A DNA stretch of 64,000 nt from Actinomycetes bacterium. Its GTDB lineage: Bacteria > Actinomycetota > Thermoleophilia > BMS3ABIN01. The notes beneath the pieces are model-generated. The model did no database searches. It was not told the origin of the DNA and saw only the letters and a program-made list of their open reading frames with translations. The stretch covers positions 1-64,000 of the forward strand of contig JAJYLW010000012.1 of the NCBI GenBank assembly GCA_021787475.1, given 5' to 3'. Both the position numbers and the translations under genes were made by a program. Below, piece by piece: positions 41,761-50,624 of this stretch (its first letter is position 1; each line of letters begins with the position of its first letter).

Positions 41761-42831
41761 TCAGACAGCTTCCCGGCGCCCCTCGCGCGCGGCCGGTGCC
41801 TGCACAATGTTCAAATCTTCACCACAGAAGGCGCAGTAACCTTCCCTGACATTCATTTCCTCGACCCGGTAGCCGTCCCGGCGTACAACCACCCGCCTGC
41901 AGTTTGGACAAACTGTATTCTCTGCCGGATGCCCGGGAACATTGCCGATATAAATAAACTTCAGCCCCTCTTCGCGTCCGATCTCCATCGCCCGCTCCAA
42001 CGTTTCAATCGGCGTTGCCGGCAGGTAATCCAGCTCCAGGTAAGGATAGAAGCGGGTCACGTGCCAGGGCGTTTTCTCACCCAGCCTGGCGGCGATCCAG
42101 GCGGCAATTGAGCGCAGCGTTTCCTCATCGTCATTTATCGTCGGGATGACATTTGTTACTATTTCGACATGGCAGCCGTGCTTGTGCCTGGCGGCCACAG
42201 CCGCATCGAAAATGGGCTCAACATTCTTCAGCTTCGCCAGGAACCTGTATGTTTCAGGCCGGAAGCCCTTGATGTCAACACGGTAAGCGTCAAGCAGCGG
42301 CCCCACCAGGTCCAGGGATTCCTCGGTGATATAGCCATTCGTGACAAAGACAGTGTACTGGAACGGCTGATGCCCGTGGCAGGCGCGGGCGCCGTCGATC
42401 GGGTATTCCAGCCAGATAGTGGGCTCGTTATAGGTCCAGGCCACCCCGCGGCAGTCGTTGTTTTCCGCAACGGCCGGCAGTTTTTCCGGCGGCAGGTCGC
42501 GGAGCTGATCGCTCTCCTGGAGGGCGTCGGCATGCGCGATCTGCCAGTTCTGACAGTGGATGCAGCGCATGTTGCAGCCAAGGGTGCCCAGTGACAGCAC
42601 TCTCGTGCCGGGATAAAAATGAAAAAGAGGCTTCTTCTCGATCGGGTCGGCGACAACCGTGCAGACCTTGCCGTAAATGAGAGTATAGCATTTGCCGCCG
42701 ATGTTCTTCCGGGTCTGGCATATTCCCAGACGCCCCTCGGCGATGATGCAGAGGCGGGGGCAAACATTACACTTAACCTTGCCGTCAGGGCGCCTCTCGT
42801 ATAGCAGTCCTTCGTGAAGGGTGGTAGTCAC
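41761..42831 (-). CDS. amrS: AmrS, AmmeMemoRadiSam system radical SAM protein
   Basis: 356 residues. An N-terminal Cys cluster (KCNVCPRLCIIAEGRLGICQTRKN, Cys 21, 24, 28 and 38) precedes the radical SAM site LGCNMRCIHCQNW (Cys 86, 90, 93) and GVAWTYNEPTIWLEY. A C-terminal CPNC...CAFCG knuckle (about 315-335) is usual. The family co-occurs with MEMO1- and AMMECR1-like genes, none of which is near here. Reaction not established; related to pyruvate formate-lyase activases. Confidence 0.88.
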   Translation of the reverse strand: MTTTLHEGLLYERRPDGKVKCNVCPRLCIIAEGRLGICQTRKNIGGKCYTLIYGKVCTVVADPIEKKPLFHFYPGTRVLSLGTLGCNMRCIHCQNWQIAHADALQESDQLRDLPPEKLPAVAENNDCRGVAWTYNEPTIWLEYPIDGARACHGHQPFQYTVFVTNGYITEESLDLVGPLLDAYRVDIKGFRPETYRFLAKLKNVEPIFDAAVAARHKHGCHVEIVTNVIPTINDDEETLRSIAAWIAARLGEKTPWHVTRFYPYLELDYLPATPIETLERAMEIGREEGLKFIYIGNVPGHPAENTVCPNCRRVVVRRDGYRVEEMNVREGYCAFCGEDLNIVQAPAAREGRREAV

Positions 42832-42883
42832 TTTTTATGATTGATCGGGATTTACCTTGATGGCATCGAGTGGTTGCTGCCCT

Positions 42884-43852
42884 CTAAAACGCCTTTCCAA
42901 ACTTGTCTTTCAGCCTGCCAATGCCTGCGTCGACAGCGGCGACCACCTGCGCCGCCAGCTCAGCATTTGCGGCCGCAATGCAGGACATTTGATATTCCGC
43001 CCCCGAGCCAAGCAGAAGGCGGCTGTCCAGCGGCCGCCCGCAGCCGTCAGCAAAAAATATGCCGGCTTCGCGGGCAATCAGCCCGGCCGCGGCCAGGTCA
43101 TGAGGAGAATTGTTGAGCACCGCCCCCTTGCCCACTTCCTCGAACAGTCTCTTGGTTTCGGGAACCTCATCAATCATCCTCGGCCCGATGTCAACATAGG
43201 CGTCAAGCTGCCCGGTGAGGATGCGAGTGATGGAAAAAGTGGCGCTGCCCAGGTCAAACACGGCGCCATCAACTGAAGAACGGTCGACAAGATCTCCCAG
43301 GGTCTCGATCAGCGCCCGCGCCGGACGGCCGCGAAAGCCTATCGTCCAAAAAAGGCGGTTCAGTTCGGTATTTTCTGACAAATTGACCGGTGCCGCTTCG
43401 CCGCCTGGCGCCGTGATTGTAACGCCGCCGTTGCGGACTGCGGTAAAAAGGGCGCCGCTCTTGATCTCCCGCAGGCAGCCAAAGACAACGTCGCCCATCG
43501 TTGGCTTTTCCTTAAGCTCGGCAACCGCTATCGAGACCATTGCCCCTTCCAGCCCCGCGGCGGCGGGGCGGGTGCCGTCAACCGGATCGACAATGAGGAT
43601 ATGCTCCGGCTCGCCAAACTTGAGCAGGCCCCGGTCTTCCGAGTACATGGCCACATTGGCCCCCTGATCCTCCAGATAACCGACCAGGAAGTCTTCCGCG
43701 ACCTCATCAATGGCAAATGTTACGTCGCCGCCAATAGCGGTGCCGGCATGAACGCGGGCCTCAGCCCGGCCCAGCTCAGGCAATACCTTCTTCCTGATTG
43801 CCGCCGAGAGCTCGACCGTCATGTCCTGGATGTTGATAGAGGCGCGGCTCAC
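42884..43852 (-). CDS. Inositol monophosphatase/FBPase superfamily protein
   Basis: 322 residues. The metal-binding motif VIDPVDGTRPAAAGLEGAMVSIAVAE replaces the usual DPIDGT-N-F; the upstream Glu comes in MYSEDRG (near 75), and the Asp near the end occurs as AYVDIG. The C-terminal domain is longer than in plain IMPases (322 vs about 260) and is typical of archaeal or actinobacterial members. Substrate (inositol phosphate, FBP or PAP) uncertain. Confidence 0.75.
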   Translation of the reverse strand: MSRASINIQDMTVELSAAIRKKVLPELGRAEARVHAGTAIGGDVTFAIDEVAEDFLVGYLEDQGANVAMYSEDRGLLKFGEPEHILIVDPVDGTRPAAAGLEGAMVSIAVAELKEKPTMGDVVFGCLREIKSGALFTAVRNGGVTITAPGGEAAPVNLSENTELNRLFWTIGFRGRPARALIETLGDLVDRSSVDGAVFDLGSATFSITRILTGQLDAYVDIGPRMIDEVPETKRLFEEVGKGAVLNNSPHDLAAAGLIAREAGIFFADGCGRPLDSRLLLGSGAEYQMSCIAAANAELAAQVVAAVDAGIGRLKDKFGKAF

Positions 43853-43871
43853 GGCGGATAGTATACCTTAT

Positions 43872-43940
43872 TTAGAGCCTGTCTCAGTAGGCAACTCGTG
43901 GCGAGGTCGAGCGAAGGCCATCGCTCTCGCCGGTCTAGGC
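43872..43940 (+). other. Structured repeat element B, at the 3' end of acuC
   Basis: Begins TAGAGCCTGTCTCAGTAGG and shares GAGCCTGTC, TCGTGGCGA and spacing with element A at 10207. It contains a strong hairpin GGCGA-GGTC-GAGCGA (loop AGGCCA) TCGCTC-TCGCC within an outer GCCT/AGGC stem. On the minus strand this hairpin directly follows or overlaps the acuC stop, so here it could act as a terminator without a T-run. Confidence 0.4.
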
Positions 43941-45098
43941 GGCGCCGAGGATGGGGAAAACTTTCTTTTGGATCAGCTCGATCGACTTGCGCGCGGCCGC
44001 GCGGGCTTTTTCCTGATCGCTTGGCGGAATGGGCGGCGCCTCTTCCCTGACCAGGTATGCCGGCGCCGGCCCGTGCTCGAACCGGGCGCACGCCTGCCGC
44101 CATTCTTCCGGGATGCGATCGTCAAGCTTTCTGCCGGCAATCACTGACGCCAGTACGGTCCAGGCGCGCGGCACCGTCGTGTAAGCCTGGTAACCACCGC
44201 CGCCCAAAGCCAGCCAGCGGCCGGCGGCAAATTCGTGGACGAGCCTGTGCTCGCGGCGGAAAAGCTCCTGAAAGCCGGCCATCGTCAGAGCAAGGTGGGA
44301 AAGCGGATCGGACCAGTGGGCGTCGCAGCCATTCTGTGTTACCAAGATGTCGGGCGCAAATGCGCGCGCGAGGGGGAAAACCAGCTCGTCAAACACCTCA
44401 AGGTAGATTTCGTCGCTGGAGAAAGGAGAAAGCGGCACGTTAACAGCGTAACCGGCTCCTTCACCCCTGCCGGTATCTTCTGCAAATCCGGTGCCAGGGA
44501 AAAGGCAAGCGCCCGATTCATGGATTGAAACTGTCAGCACCTGCGGATCGTCCTCAAAGGCATACTGAACGCCGTCGCCATGATGCGCATCGATATCCAG
44601 GTAGAGGACGCGGGCGACTTGGCGGGCCTTAAGATCGGCAATCGCGATTGCCGGATCGTTATAGATGCAGAAGCCGGAAGCCCTTGCTCTGAGCGCATGG
44701 TGGAGGCCGCCTCCCATGTGAAAGGCGTGGGCAATTTCGCCGTCCACGATTTTGCGCCCGGCGACCAGGGCGCCGCCAACGGCAATGGCGGCAGCCGTGT
44801 GCATGCCAGCAAAAACGGGATTGTCGCCGGTCCCCAGGCCCCAGCCGTAGCCGGCCAGGCCTTCCGCCCCGGCGACGCTATTCTCTTTGACTTTTTCAAT
44901 ATAGGCGCGGTCATGGACAAGCGCCAGCTCATCATCCGTAGCCGGCCCGGGCTCAACCAGGCGCATAACGTCCAGCAGGCCGTAGGCGCGAATGAGTTCA
45001 TAGGTCAGAGCCAATCTCACCGGCTTCATTGGATGCCAGGGACCGAAGTCGTATTTCTGGTAGCTGCCGCTGTAGATGAGGGCGGAGGTATGGGGCAT
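43935..45098 (-). CDS. acuC: Acetoin utilization deacetylase AcuC (class I HDAC-like)
   Basis: 387 residues from ATG 45098. It shows YDFGPWHPMKPVRLALTYEL, HAFHMGGGLHHALRARASGFCIYNDPAIAI (the catalytic His pair is HMGGGLHH), LYLDIDAHHGDGVQYAFEDD (Asp-His zinc ligands), TQNGCDAHWSDPLSHL and LALGGGGYQA. These are the family's catalytic residues; it deacetylates proteins, e.g. acetyl-CoA synthetase. A GTG at 45113 would extend it by five residues; both starts fall in a heptamer array. Confidence 0.9.
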   Translation of the reverse strand: MPHTSALIYSGSYQKYDFGPWHPMKPVRLALTYELIRAYGLLDVMRLVEPGPATDDELALVHDRAYIEKVKENSVAGAEGLAGYGWGLGTGDNPVFAGMHTAAAIAVGGALVAGRKIVDGEIAHAFHMGGGLHHALRARASGFCIYNDPAIAIADLKARQVARVLYLDIDAHHGDGVQYAFEDDPQVLTVSIHESGACLFPGTGFAEDTGRGEGAGYAVNVPLSPFSSDEIYLEVFDELVFPLARAFAPDILVTQNGCDAHWSDPLSHLALTMAGFQELFRREHRLVHEFAAGRWLALGGGGYQAYTTVPRAWTVLASVIAGRKLDDRIPEEWRQACARFEHGPAPAYLVREEAPPIPPSDQEKARAAARKSIELIQKKVFPILGAA

Positions 45099-45104
45099 GG
45101 CGTC

Positions 45105-45145
45105 GCGTTTCACGTCTCGCGTCTCGCTTTCACGTTTCGCGAAAA
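45105..45145 (+). repeat. Heptamer array (GCGTTTC type) at the acuC start
   Basis: GCGTTTC, ACGTCTC, GCGTCTC, GCTTTC (6 bp), ACGTTTC, GCGAAAA. On the minus strand it occupies the place where the Shine-Dalgarno of acuC should be. Confidence 0.6.
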
Positions 45146-45217
45146 ATTATAGGGGCTATTGACTGCCTGTCAATTAATTCTTAAGGTTTTACAGGTTTTA
45201 TCCGCTTTTATAAATGC

Positions 45218-45244
45218 GCAGAGACGCGCTGGGCGCGTCTCTGC
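45218..45244 (-). terminator. Perfect 12-bp hairpin after htrA
   Basis: GCAGAGACGCGC, loop TGG, exact complement (45233-45244). It is 82-108 bp after the htrA stop on the minus strand and is followed on that strand by GCATTTATAAAAG, only a weak T-tract. Probably a terminator or 3'-end hairpin; the rest of the 45146-45325 gap has no gene. Confidence 0.5.
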
Positions 45245-45325
45245 CAAACGACATTCCTGCTGGAGCAAACAGTTATGTCTGAGTTGATTTAAGCGGTTTT
45301 GCGAACGCTGATAAACTCCGCTGAA

Positions 45326-46534
45326 TCATCCAGTCGGCCGCTGGCCAAGTGTAAGGTCTGTGTCATGTGAATCCTTGCCGCGGGTATAAGTCACCTTGAT
45401 TTTATCCCCGGGCTTTTTCTGCACCAGGTAGGCAGTAATGTCTTCCATGGAGTTCATTGTCTGGCTATCAATTGCCGTGATTATGTCGCCCTGCTTCAGG
45501 CCGGCCTTGTCCGCCGGGCTGCCCGACTGAACCTCTGTCAGCAGCGCGCCGTGGTCCACGGAAAGCGCCTGTGTCTTGGCCAGATCTTTATCGACCGTTT
45601 GACCCACAACCCCCATGAAAGCGTACTGCACGTGCCCCGTCTTGATGATCTGGGCCTCCACCTTTTTGGCGATATTGATCGGCACGGCGAAGCCGACGCC
45701 CTCGGAGCCGCCGCTGGTTGTCGCAATCTGCTCGTTGAGGCCGATGACTTCTCCGCGGGAATTGAACAGCGGCCCGCCGCTGTTGCCGCGGTTGATGGCG
45801 GCGTCGGTCTGGATAGCATTATTGATCGTAAAGCCCTGCTGCGGCGATTCAACTGTGCGGTTGACGGCGCTGACAACTCCTGCAGTCAGTGAACTCGAGT
45901 AGACGCCGAAGGGACTGCCAATCGCAACCACCGGCTCGCCCACTTTCAGCTGGTCAGAGTCCCCGAGAACAGCCGGCACCAGATTGAGTCCCTTTGGATC
46001 CACTTTCAGCACGGCGACGTCGCTGCTGGTAAGGTCGTAGCCGACGACCTGCGCTTGCGCTGTCTTGCCGTCCCTGAACTTGACCTGCACCTTTGAAGCC
46101 TTTTCCGCCGGCGAGCCTCCAAATCCGCCCTGCTGGATGTCGCCGGTATTTGCCACTACATGGGCATTGGTCAGGATATAGCCATCTTTAGAAGCCACAA
46201 AGCCGGAACCGACTCCCTCCTGGGCCGGTTGCTGGCCGGTGTTAAAGAAACCGCCCTCGCCGCCCTGGGCCTGGAAGGTGGAATCGACCTCCACGGCGGA
46301 GTCGCCATACTTCTGGAAAATCTGCTCGGCGTTCATTGTCGTTCCGGCCGGCGGCGCCGACGCCTGCGTAAATTCCCGCGGCGCTGCCGCCCCTGTCTGC
46401 GCCGGCTGGGCCGGTGCAGCCGCCTGATTGCCGAGGCCGCCGATGTGAAGGGCAAAAGCAAGCAGCAGGAATATGGCCGCTCCGGCAACCCCTGCCGCTG
46501 TGTTGTTAATTAAACTTAGAATCTTGTCTTTCAT
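45326..46534 (-). CDS. htrA: HtrA/DegP-like serine protease with PDZ domain
   Basis: 402 residues. N-terminal membrane anchor (about 14-32) followed by a Pro/Ala/Gln linker; trypsin-like domain with the triad His in LTNAHVV, Asp in LTSSDVAVLKV, Ser in RGNSGGPLF; PDZ domain from about 310 (GVVGQTV, SPADKAGLKQGDIITAIDSQTMNSMEDI). An envelope quality-control protease. It lies downstream of a two-component system and has its own promoter and phased TTAAG boxes (46612-46680). Confidence 0.93.
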   Translation of the reverse strand: MKDKILSLINNTAAGVAGAAIFLLLAFALHIGGLGNQAAAPAQPAQTGAAAPREFTQASAPPAGTTMNAEQIFQKYGDSAVEVDSTFQAQGGEGGFFNTGQQPAQEGVGSGFVASKDGYILTNAHVVANTGDIQQGGFGGSPAEKASKVQVKFRDGKTAQAQVVGYDLTSSDVAVLKVDPKGLNLVPAVLGDSDQLKVGEPVVAIGSPFGVYSSSLTAGVVSAVNRTVESPQQGFTINNAIQTDAAINRGNSGGPLFNSRGEVIGLNEQIATTSGGSEGVGFAVPINIAKKVEAQIIKTGHVQYAFMGVVGQTVDKDLAKTQALSVDHGALLTEVQSGSPADKAGLKQGDIITAIDSQTMNSMEDITAYLVQKKPGDKIKVTYTRGKDSHDTDLTLGQRPTG

Positions 46535-46611
46535 AAATGCTACCTATATCAAAAATGAGCGCCGGAGGAAAATTTGATGATTGTCTGATGCCTCATACCG
46601 TACTGTAAACC

Positions 46612-46639
46612 ATTATACTCGCTACGGAACAAACTCCAA
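46612..46639 (-). promoter_or_regulatory. htrA promoter
   Basis: On the minus strand TTGGAG (46639-46634), 16-bp spacer, TATAAT (46617-46612), 78 bp before the htrA ATG. Confidence 0.6.
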
Positions 46640-46650
46640 TATAGAACCGG

Positions 46651-46676
46651 TTAAGAGAAATTAAGAAATGTTAAGT
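46651..46676 (-). promoter_or_regulatory. Three 10-bp-phased TTAAG boxes, response-regulator site
   Basis: The plus strand has TTAAG at 46651, 46661 and 46671, each exactly 10 bp apart; on the minus strand it reads TTAACA, TTAATT, TTAACC with 4-bp spacers, like the direct repeats bound by OmpR/PhoP-family regulators. It ends 11 bp upstream of the -35 box of htrA. The obvious binder is the regulator at 48702. Confidence 0.65.
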
Positions 46677-46707
46677 TGACATATCTACAAAGCATGCCAG
46701 AAAAAAC

Positions 46708-46740
46708 CGGATTCCTTGATTCTGGATGCTGGATTCCGGG
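46708..46740 (+). repeat. Heptamer array (CGGATTC type)
   Basis: CGGATTC, CTTGATT, CTGGATG, CTGGATT, CCGGG between htrA and the sensor kinase gene. Confidence 0.55.
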
Positions 46741-46834
46741 CAAACATTCATCCAGCGATTGCCGCCTAACGCCAGGAACTGGCCCAAAGGGCAAGCGCCC
46801 GGCCGAGAGCAGCCGAAGACGCCTGATGGGGCTC

Positions 46835-48613
46835 TTACATGGGAGCGCCAGCCCGGACAGGCGAGCCATTTGCCGGCAGGGTGACTGTGAAAGCGGCGCC
46901 GCTATCCGCGCATTCTGCCACAATATTGCCATTCATCAATCTGGCAAGCTCGTAAGCAATCGAAAGGCCAAGACCGGTTCCCCGCACCCGGCCGGCGCTG
47001 CGGCCGCGGTAAAATCGCTCAAATACGCGGTTCAATTCCTCTTTTGGAATCCCGGGACCCTGATTGGCCACGGTAAAGATGACCGCCCCGTCGTTGGCGG
47101 CGCCCCGGACCGTCACCGTTGAATGCGGCGGTGAGTATTTAAGGGCATTGTCCAAAAGGATCCTGACCAGCTGCGCAGTCCGGTCCCGGTCACAGATTGC
47201 CGCCAGGCCGCCAGGCAGGTTCGCTGTGTCAACGCGGGGATCGCTGTTTACCTGCTGGGCGGCAAACTCCCTGGCGACGGAATCGACGACCTCCTTAATC
47301 CCGACCCGGGTAGCATGGACGCTCATGGCGCCGGAATCCATCCGCGACAGATCAAGCAAGTCGCGCGCCAGGCCGGCAAGCCGGTCAACCTGTTCCCGCA
47401 TGGTGGCAATAAACTCTTTCTTGGTTCGCTCTTCGACATCTTCGTCCTGCAGAATCTCAAGAAATCCGCCTAATGAGAACAGAGGCGTCTTCAGCTCATG
47501 CGAAGCATTGGCAATGAAATCGCGGCGGGAACGCTCGAGTTTCACCTCCTGGCTCACATCCCTGATGACAATCAGTGATGACAATTCAGCCTGATCGGAA
47601 AGAAATGAGCTGCGCGCCGCCAATGCCTGCTCCCTTTCCAGCACAAACGTATCCTCCCGCTGCGGGTGTTCGGCGCTCATCGAGTTCCAGAGATCGAAAA
47701 TTTCCTCAGGCACGCACTCGCCGAGAGGCGACGGCGGTCTGATCTCTTTGCCCAGAAGCCGCTCCGCAGCTGGATTGGCGACGATGACCAGCCCTTCCGT
47801 ATCGATGCCGATCACGCCCTCGCTGAGGTCGTCGAGCAGCAGCTTGGCCCGCTTTTTCTCCACATCTATCCGCGCGAAAGCTGAGCCCAGCTTGCTGCCC
47901 ATTTCGTTAAAGGCGCCTGCCAGCTGACCCAGTTCATCCTGCGACCCAACCGGCACTTTGGTGTCGAAATCGCCCTGGGCGATCTGCAGGGCTCCCGCTT
48001 CGATGCCCCGAACCCGCCGCGCCAGGAAATGAGAGACCAGGTAAATCGCCACCAGCGCCAGCACCAGGGCCACACCGGCTGCAATCGCCAAAAGCCTCTG
48101 TACCAGCGAGACGGCCGATTCGACGCCGCTCATGGACTGCGAGACCACGATAACGCCGACGACACGGCTGCCGCTGGCCACCGGCACCGCCGACATGGCG
48201 TACTTCCGGCCGTCGTTCAAGTTAACAACGTTAGTGAGGGGACTGCGCTTATAAATGGCGCTCTTGGCAATAGAATAGTCGTTTGGATTATAAGCCTGGC
48301 CTTTAAGCGAATCCGCCACCAGGTTGCCGGCGCTGTCCATGAACAGGATGCGGGCGTCCGCCCTTTCCGCATACTCCTGGGTGAGCAGGTCCAGGTAAAC
48401 GGGTGACGCGCCCTGGTTTTCAGCCGCCAGAAAGCTCTCCGAGAACAGACTGGCGTATCTGCCAACGTCTGACTTTTTCTGATTGGTGAGGTTATTCTCA
48501 AGCTGGGGAACGACAGCCAAGTAAATAATCGCTACCACCATCACAAACACCAGCGAGAAGATGAGGCTGAGGCGGATGGCTATGCTGAAGCGGATTTTAT
48601 TTAGTATCGACAT
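46835..48613 (-). CDS. Sensor histidine kinase, PhoR/MprB-like
   Basis: 592 residues. Signal-anchor helix (about 11-32), an extracytoplasmic sensor domain to about 165, second helix (about 168-192), HAMP linker (SHFLARRVRGIEAGALQIAQGDFDTKVPV), a PAS-like domain (VIGIDTEGLVIVANPAAERLLG), HisKA with the phospho-His in RDFIANASHELKTPLFSLGG, and HATPase with DNALKYSPPHSTV, GPGIPKEELNRVFERFYRG and GTGLGLSI. It follows its regulator at 48702 by 88 bp. A signal that reports envelope stress is inferred from the adjacent htrA. Confidence 0.92.
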   Translation of the reverse strand: MSILNKIRFSIAIRLSLIFSLVFVMVVAIIYLAVVPQLENNLTNQKKSDVGRYASLFSESFLAAENQGASPVYLDLLTQEYAERADARILFMDSAGNLVADSLKGQAYNPNDYSIAKSAIYKRSPLTNVVNLNDGRKYAMSAVPVASGSRVVGVIVVSQSMSGVESAVSLVQRLLAIAAGVALVLALVAIYLVSHFLARRVRGIEAGALQIAQGDFDTKVPVGSQDELGQLAGAFNEMGSKLGSAFARIDVEKKRAKLLLDDLSEGVIGIDTEGLVIVANPAAERLLGKEIRPPSPLGECVPEEIFDLWNSMSAEHPQREDTFVLEREQALAARSSFLSDQAELSSLIVIRDVSQEVKLERSRRDFIANASHELKTPLFSLGGFLEILQDEDVEERTKKEFIATMREQVDRLAGLARDLLDLSRMDSGAMSVHATRVGIKEVVDSVAREFAAQQVNSDPRVDTANLPGGLAAICDRDRTAQLVRILLDNALKYSPPHSTVTVRGAANDGAVIFTVANQGPGIPKEELNRVFERFYRGRSAGRVRGTGLGLSIAYELARLMNGNIVAECADSGAAFTVTLPANGSPVRAGAPM

Positions 48614-48701
48614 TTAAACCACCAAGGCGCACAGTGGGGGCGACCCGCCGGGGCCACCCCTGCGGGACGTGAAAACAGGCAGGGGCGCACGCCGTGCGCT
48701 A

Positions 48702-49412
48702 CTACTGGATATCTCTGAACTTGTACCCTGCGCCTCTCACCGTAAATATGTATTCGGGATCATGTGGGTCAGGCTCAATCTTTTCCCGCAGGTGACGGAT
48801 GTGAACGTCAACGGTGCGCGGGTCCCGGAAATCCGAGTCCCCCCAAACCAGCTGCAGCAAGACCTCCCTGCCGAAAACGCGCCCCGGATGACCAACCAGC
48901 GTCTTGAGCAGCTCAAATTCCTTGTACGTTAGATCAACTTTCTCGTCACCGACATAAACATTCCGCTTTGGAAAATCGATTCGCAGCCTTTCCAGGTCGA
49001 TTATCTCCCTGGCCAGCTCGGCGGGCCTGCCCACCATCTGAGCCCGGCGCAGCTGCGCCTTTACCCGGCTGCGAAATTCCCTGATGCTAAACGGCTTTGT
49101 GATGTAATCGTCGGCGCCGATCTCAAGACCCAGCACCTTGTCAAACTCATCGGACTTGGCGGTGAGCATGATAATGGGAACGGTGCTCTGGGCCCTGATC
49201 AACCGGCAAACATCAATGCCGCTCATGCCCGGAAGCATGATATCAAGCACGATCAGGTCAAACTGCTGCTGATTAAATTTCTCCAGCGCTTCTTCGCCGT
49301 CGCGCGCCTGGACTATCTGGTATCCTTCTTTCTCCATAGGATAGGTAAGCAATTTCTGGATGGCCTCTTCGTCGTCCACCAGAAGTATCCTGGGAGCATT
49401 GCTTTCGCTCAA
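48702..49412 (-). CDS. OmpR-family response regulator
   Basis: 236 residues. Receiver domain ILLVDDEEAIQKLLTYPMEKEGY with the phospho-Asp in LIVLDIMLPGMSGIDV, Thr in IMLTAKSDE and Lys in TKPFSIREF; winged-helix output domain from about 140 (LTYKEFELLKTLVGHPGRVFGREVLLQLVWGDSDFRDPRTVDVHIRHLREKIEPDPHDPEYIFTVRGAGYKF). Co-transcribed with the kinase. Its probable target site is upstream of htrA at 46651; I see no equivalent boxes in front of its own gene. Confidence 0.95.
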   Translation of the reverse strand: MSESNAPRILLVDDEEAIQKLLTYPMEKEGYQIVQARDGEEALEKFNQQQFDLIVLDIMLPGMSGIDVCRLIRAQSTVPIIMLTAKSDEFDKVLGLEIGADDYITKPFSIREFRSRVKAQLRRAQMVGRPAELAREIIDLERLRIDFPKRNVYVGDEKVDLTYKEFELLKTLVGHPGRVFGREVLLQLVWGDSDFRDPRTVDVHIRHLREKIEPDPHDPEYIFTVRGAGYKFRDIQ

Positions 49413-49506
49413 ATTGTTCCTCCTTAAAAGCCCTCATCATTGATTTTAGACCTCGGTATCACACGCCACAAGCATAAAACCGGACAATGGACCGCTTCCC
49501 CGTCTT

Positions 49507-49540
49507 TCCAAAATCCAAAGTCCAAGTCCAATATCCACTA
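49507..49540 (+). repeat. Heptamer array (TCCAAAA type)
   Basis: TCCAAAA, TCCAAAG, TCCAAG (6 bp), TCCAATA, TCCACTA, ending at the stop side of the TIM-barrel gene. Confidence 0.6.
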
Positions 49541-50272
49541 TTAAGCAAGTCCGCGCTCGCGCAGCCAGAGAAGCCCCTCGTAAGCCTTTTGTCGCGGCAT
49601 CTCAAAAGTAATGGTAACTTCCTGGGAAAGCGTTTTTAAAGCCGCGAGAATGGGAGCAAAATCGATCCTGCCTTCTCCCAAGGGCAGGTGCAGATCCTCA
49701 TAGTACGTATCGCCTCCCACATTGTCATGAATATGGACATGGCCAATCCGGTCCGGATAGCTGCCAATGAAGTCCAGCGATTTGTTCCTTTCGCTCAGAA
49801 GCTCACTGTGGCCGATGTCCACTGTCAGCACCACATCAGGAAGAGCGCTTAGCAGCGGTTGCATGTCGGCGGCCGCCTCGGCTGTGTTCTCGCAGGCAAT
49901 CCGGGAGCCATAGCTGCCGGCAACCTCCTGCAGGCGCCCGATCTCGCGCAGCTTTGTTTCAATTGACCCCGGCGTGTTCGAGAACGGCGCCAGAATAGGA
50001 TGGATCGTGATTGTCCTCGGCTTAAACACGGCCGCGTATCTGACTGCTTCTTCGATTTTGGCAATTCCTTCCGGACTGTCCACCCTGAGATCAGGCCCGT
50101 GGGCAACAAAGAACATGCCGGCTTTCCGGGCCGCTTTTAATATCTGGCGCTCTTCCCGGCGGACTTTGTCAATCTCGTTCAGATTCAGGTCGGCGAAATC
50201 AAACCCGTGCCCGGCCAGGAAGGCAATGCCCTCGAGGCCGGCGGCCTGGCCGCCAAAATCAAGCTTTCCCAT
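49541..50272 (-). CDS. Sugar phosphate isomerase/epimerase, xylose-isomerase-like TIM barrel
   Basis: 243 residues. AP-endonuclease-2-type metal-binding pattern with the residues spread as usual: HGPDLRVDS, TITIHPILAPF, RIACENTAE, VVLTVDIGHSEL, IGHVHIHDN and EVTITFEMPR. These bind Zn or Mn in isomerases, epimerases and some EndoIV-like proteins. The N-terminus is about 20 residues shorter than average. No sugar pathway gene adjacent. Confidence 0.8.
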   Translation of the reverse strand: MGKLDFGGQAAGLEGIAFLAGHGFDFADLNLNEIDKVRREERQILKAARKAGMFFVAHGPDLRVDSPEGIAKIEEAVRYAAVFKPRTITIHPILAPFSNTPGSIETKLREIGRLQEVAGSYGSRIACENTAEAAADMQPLLSALPDVVLTVDIGHSELLSERNKSLDFIGSYPDRIGHVHIHDNVGGDTYYEDLHLPLGEGRIDFAPILAALKTLSQEVTITFEMPRQKAYEGLLWLRERGLA

Positions 50273-50434
50273 TTTATTCCCTCGCTTTTAAAACCATTTT
50301 AATTGTATCTGCATTCTGTCATATAGCCAAGGAACCGTTTACCCTCCTGCTCAACCCGGGGCGGGGGTTTTCCGATAATAAAAATAGGAACCAGCGGGTA
50401 ACAGCTTACAACGGAACGGTTCCTTGACATCACA

Positions 50435-50623
50435 GTGAACCTGATGCCTGTTATCGACTTAAGAGAGCTCGCCCCCGAGGGCCGCCGGCTGCGGGAGCAG
50501 AGATTGCGGCGGCTGAAAAAAACGATCAGGAATCGGCGTTATCTTGTCAACCCGGCGTTGTTGGCCGCGGAAATCCTGGAAGAAGCCCGCCGGGATGCCG
50601 TTTTGCTGAAGAAGGGCTCCTGA
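50435..50623 (+). CDS. Small protein, possible FlgM-like anti-sigma relative
   Basis: 62 residues from GTG 50435 (or ATG 50444). Very basic middle (REQRLRRLKKTIRNRRYLVNPALLAAEILEEARRD) whose last 25 residues recall the 'Y-V-dP-lAe-iLe' C-terminus of FlgM-type anti-sigma factors. No flagellar gene is in the window, so this name is tentative. It ends 1 bp before the convergent end of ddl. No clear SD. Confidence 0.35.
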   Translation: MNLMPVIDLRELAPEGRRLREQRLRRLKKTIRNRRYLVNPALLAAEILEEARRDAVLLKKGS

Positions 50624-50624
50624 T

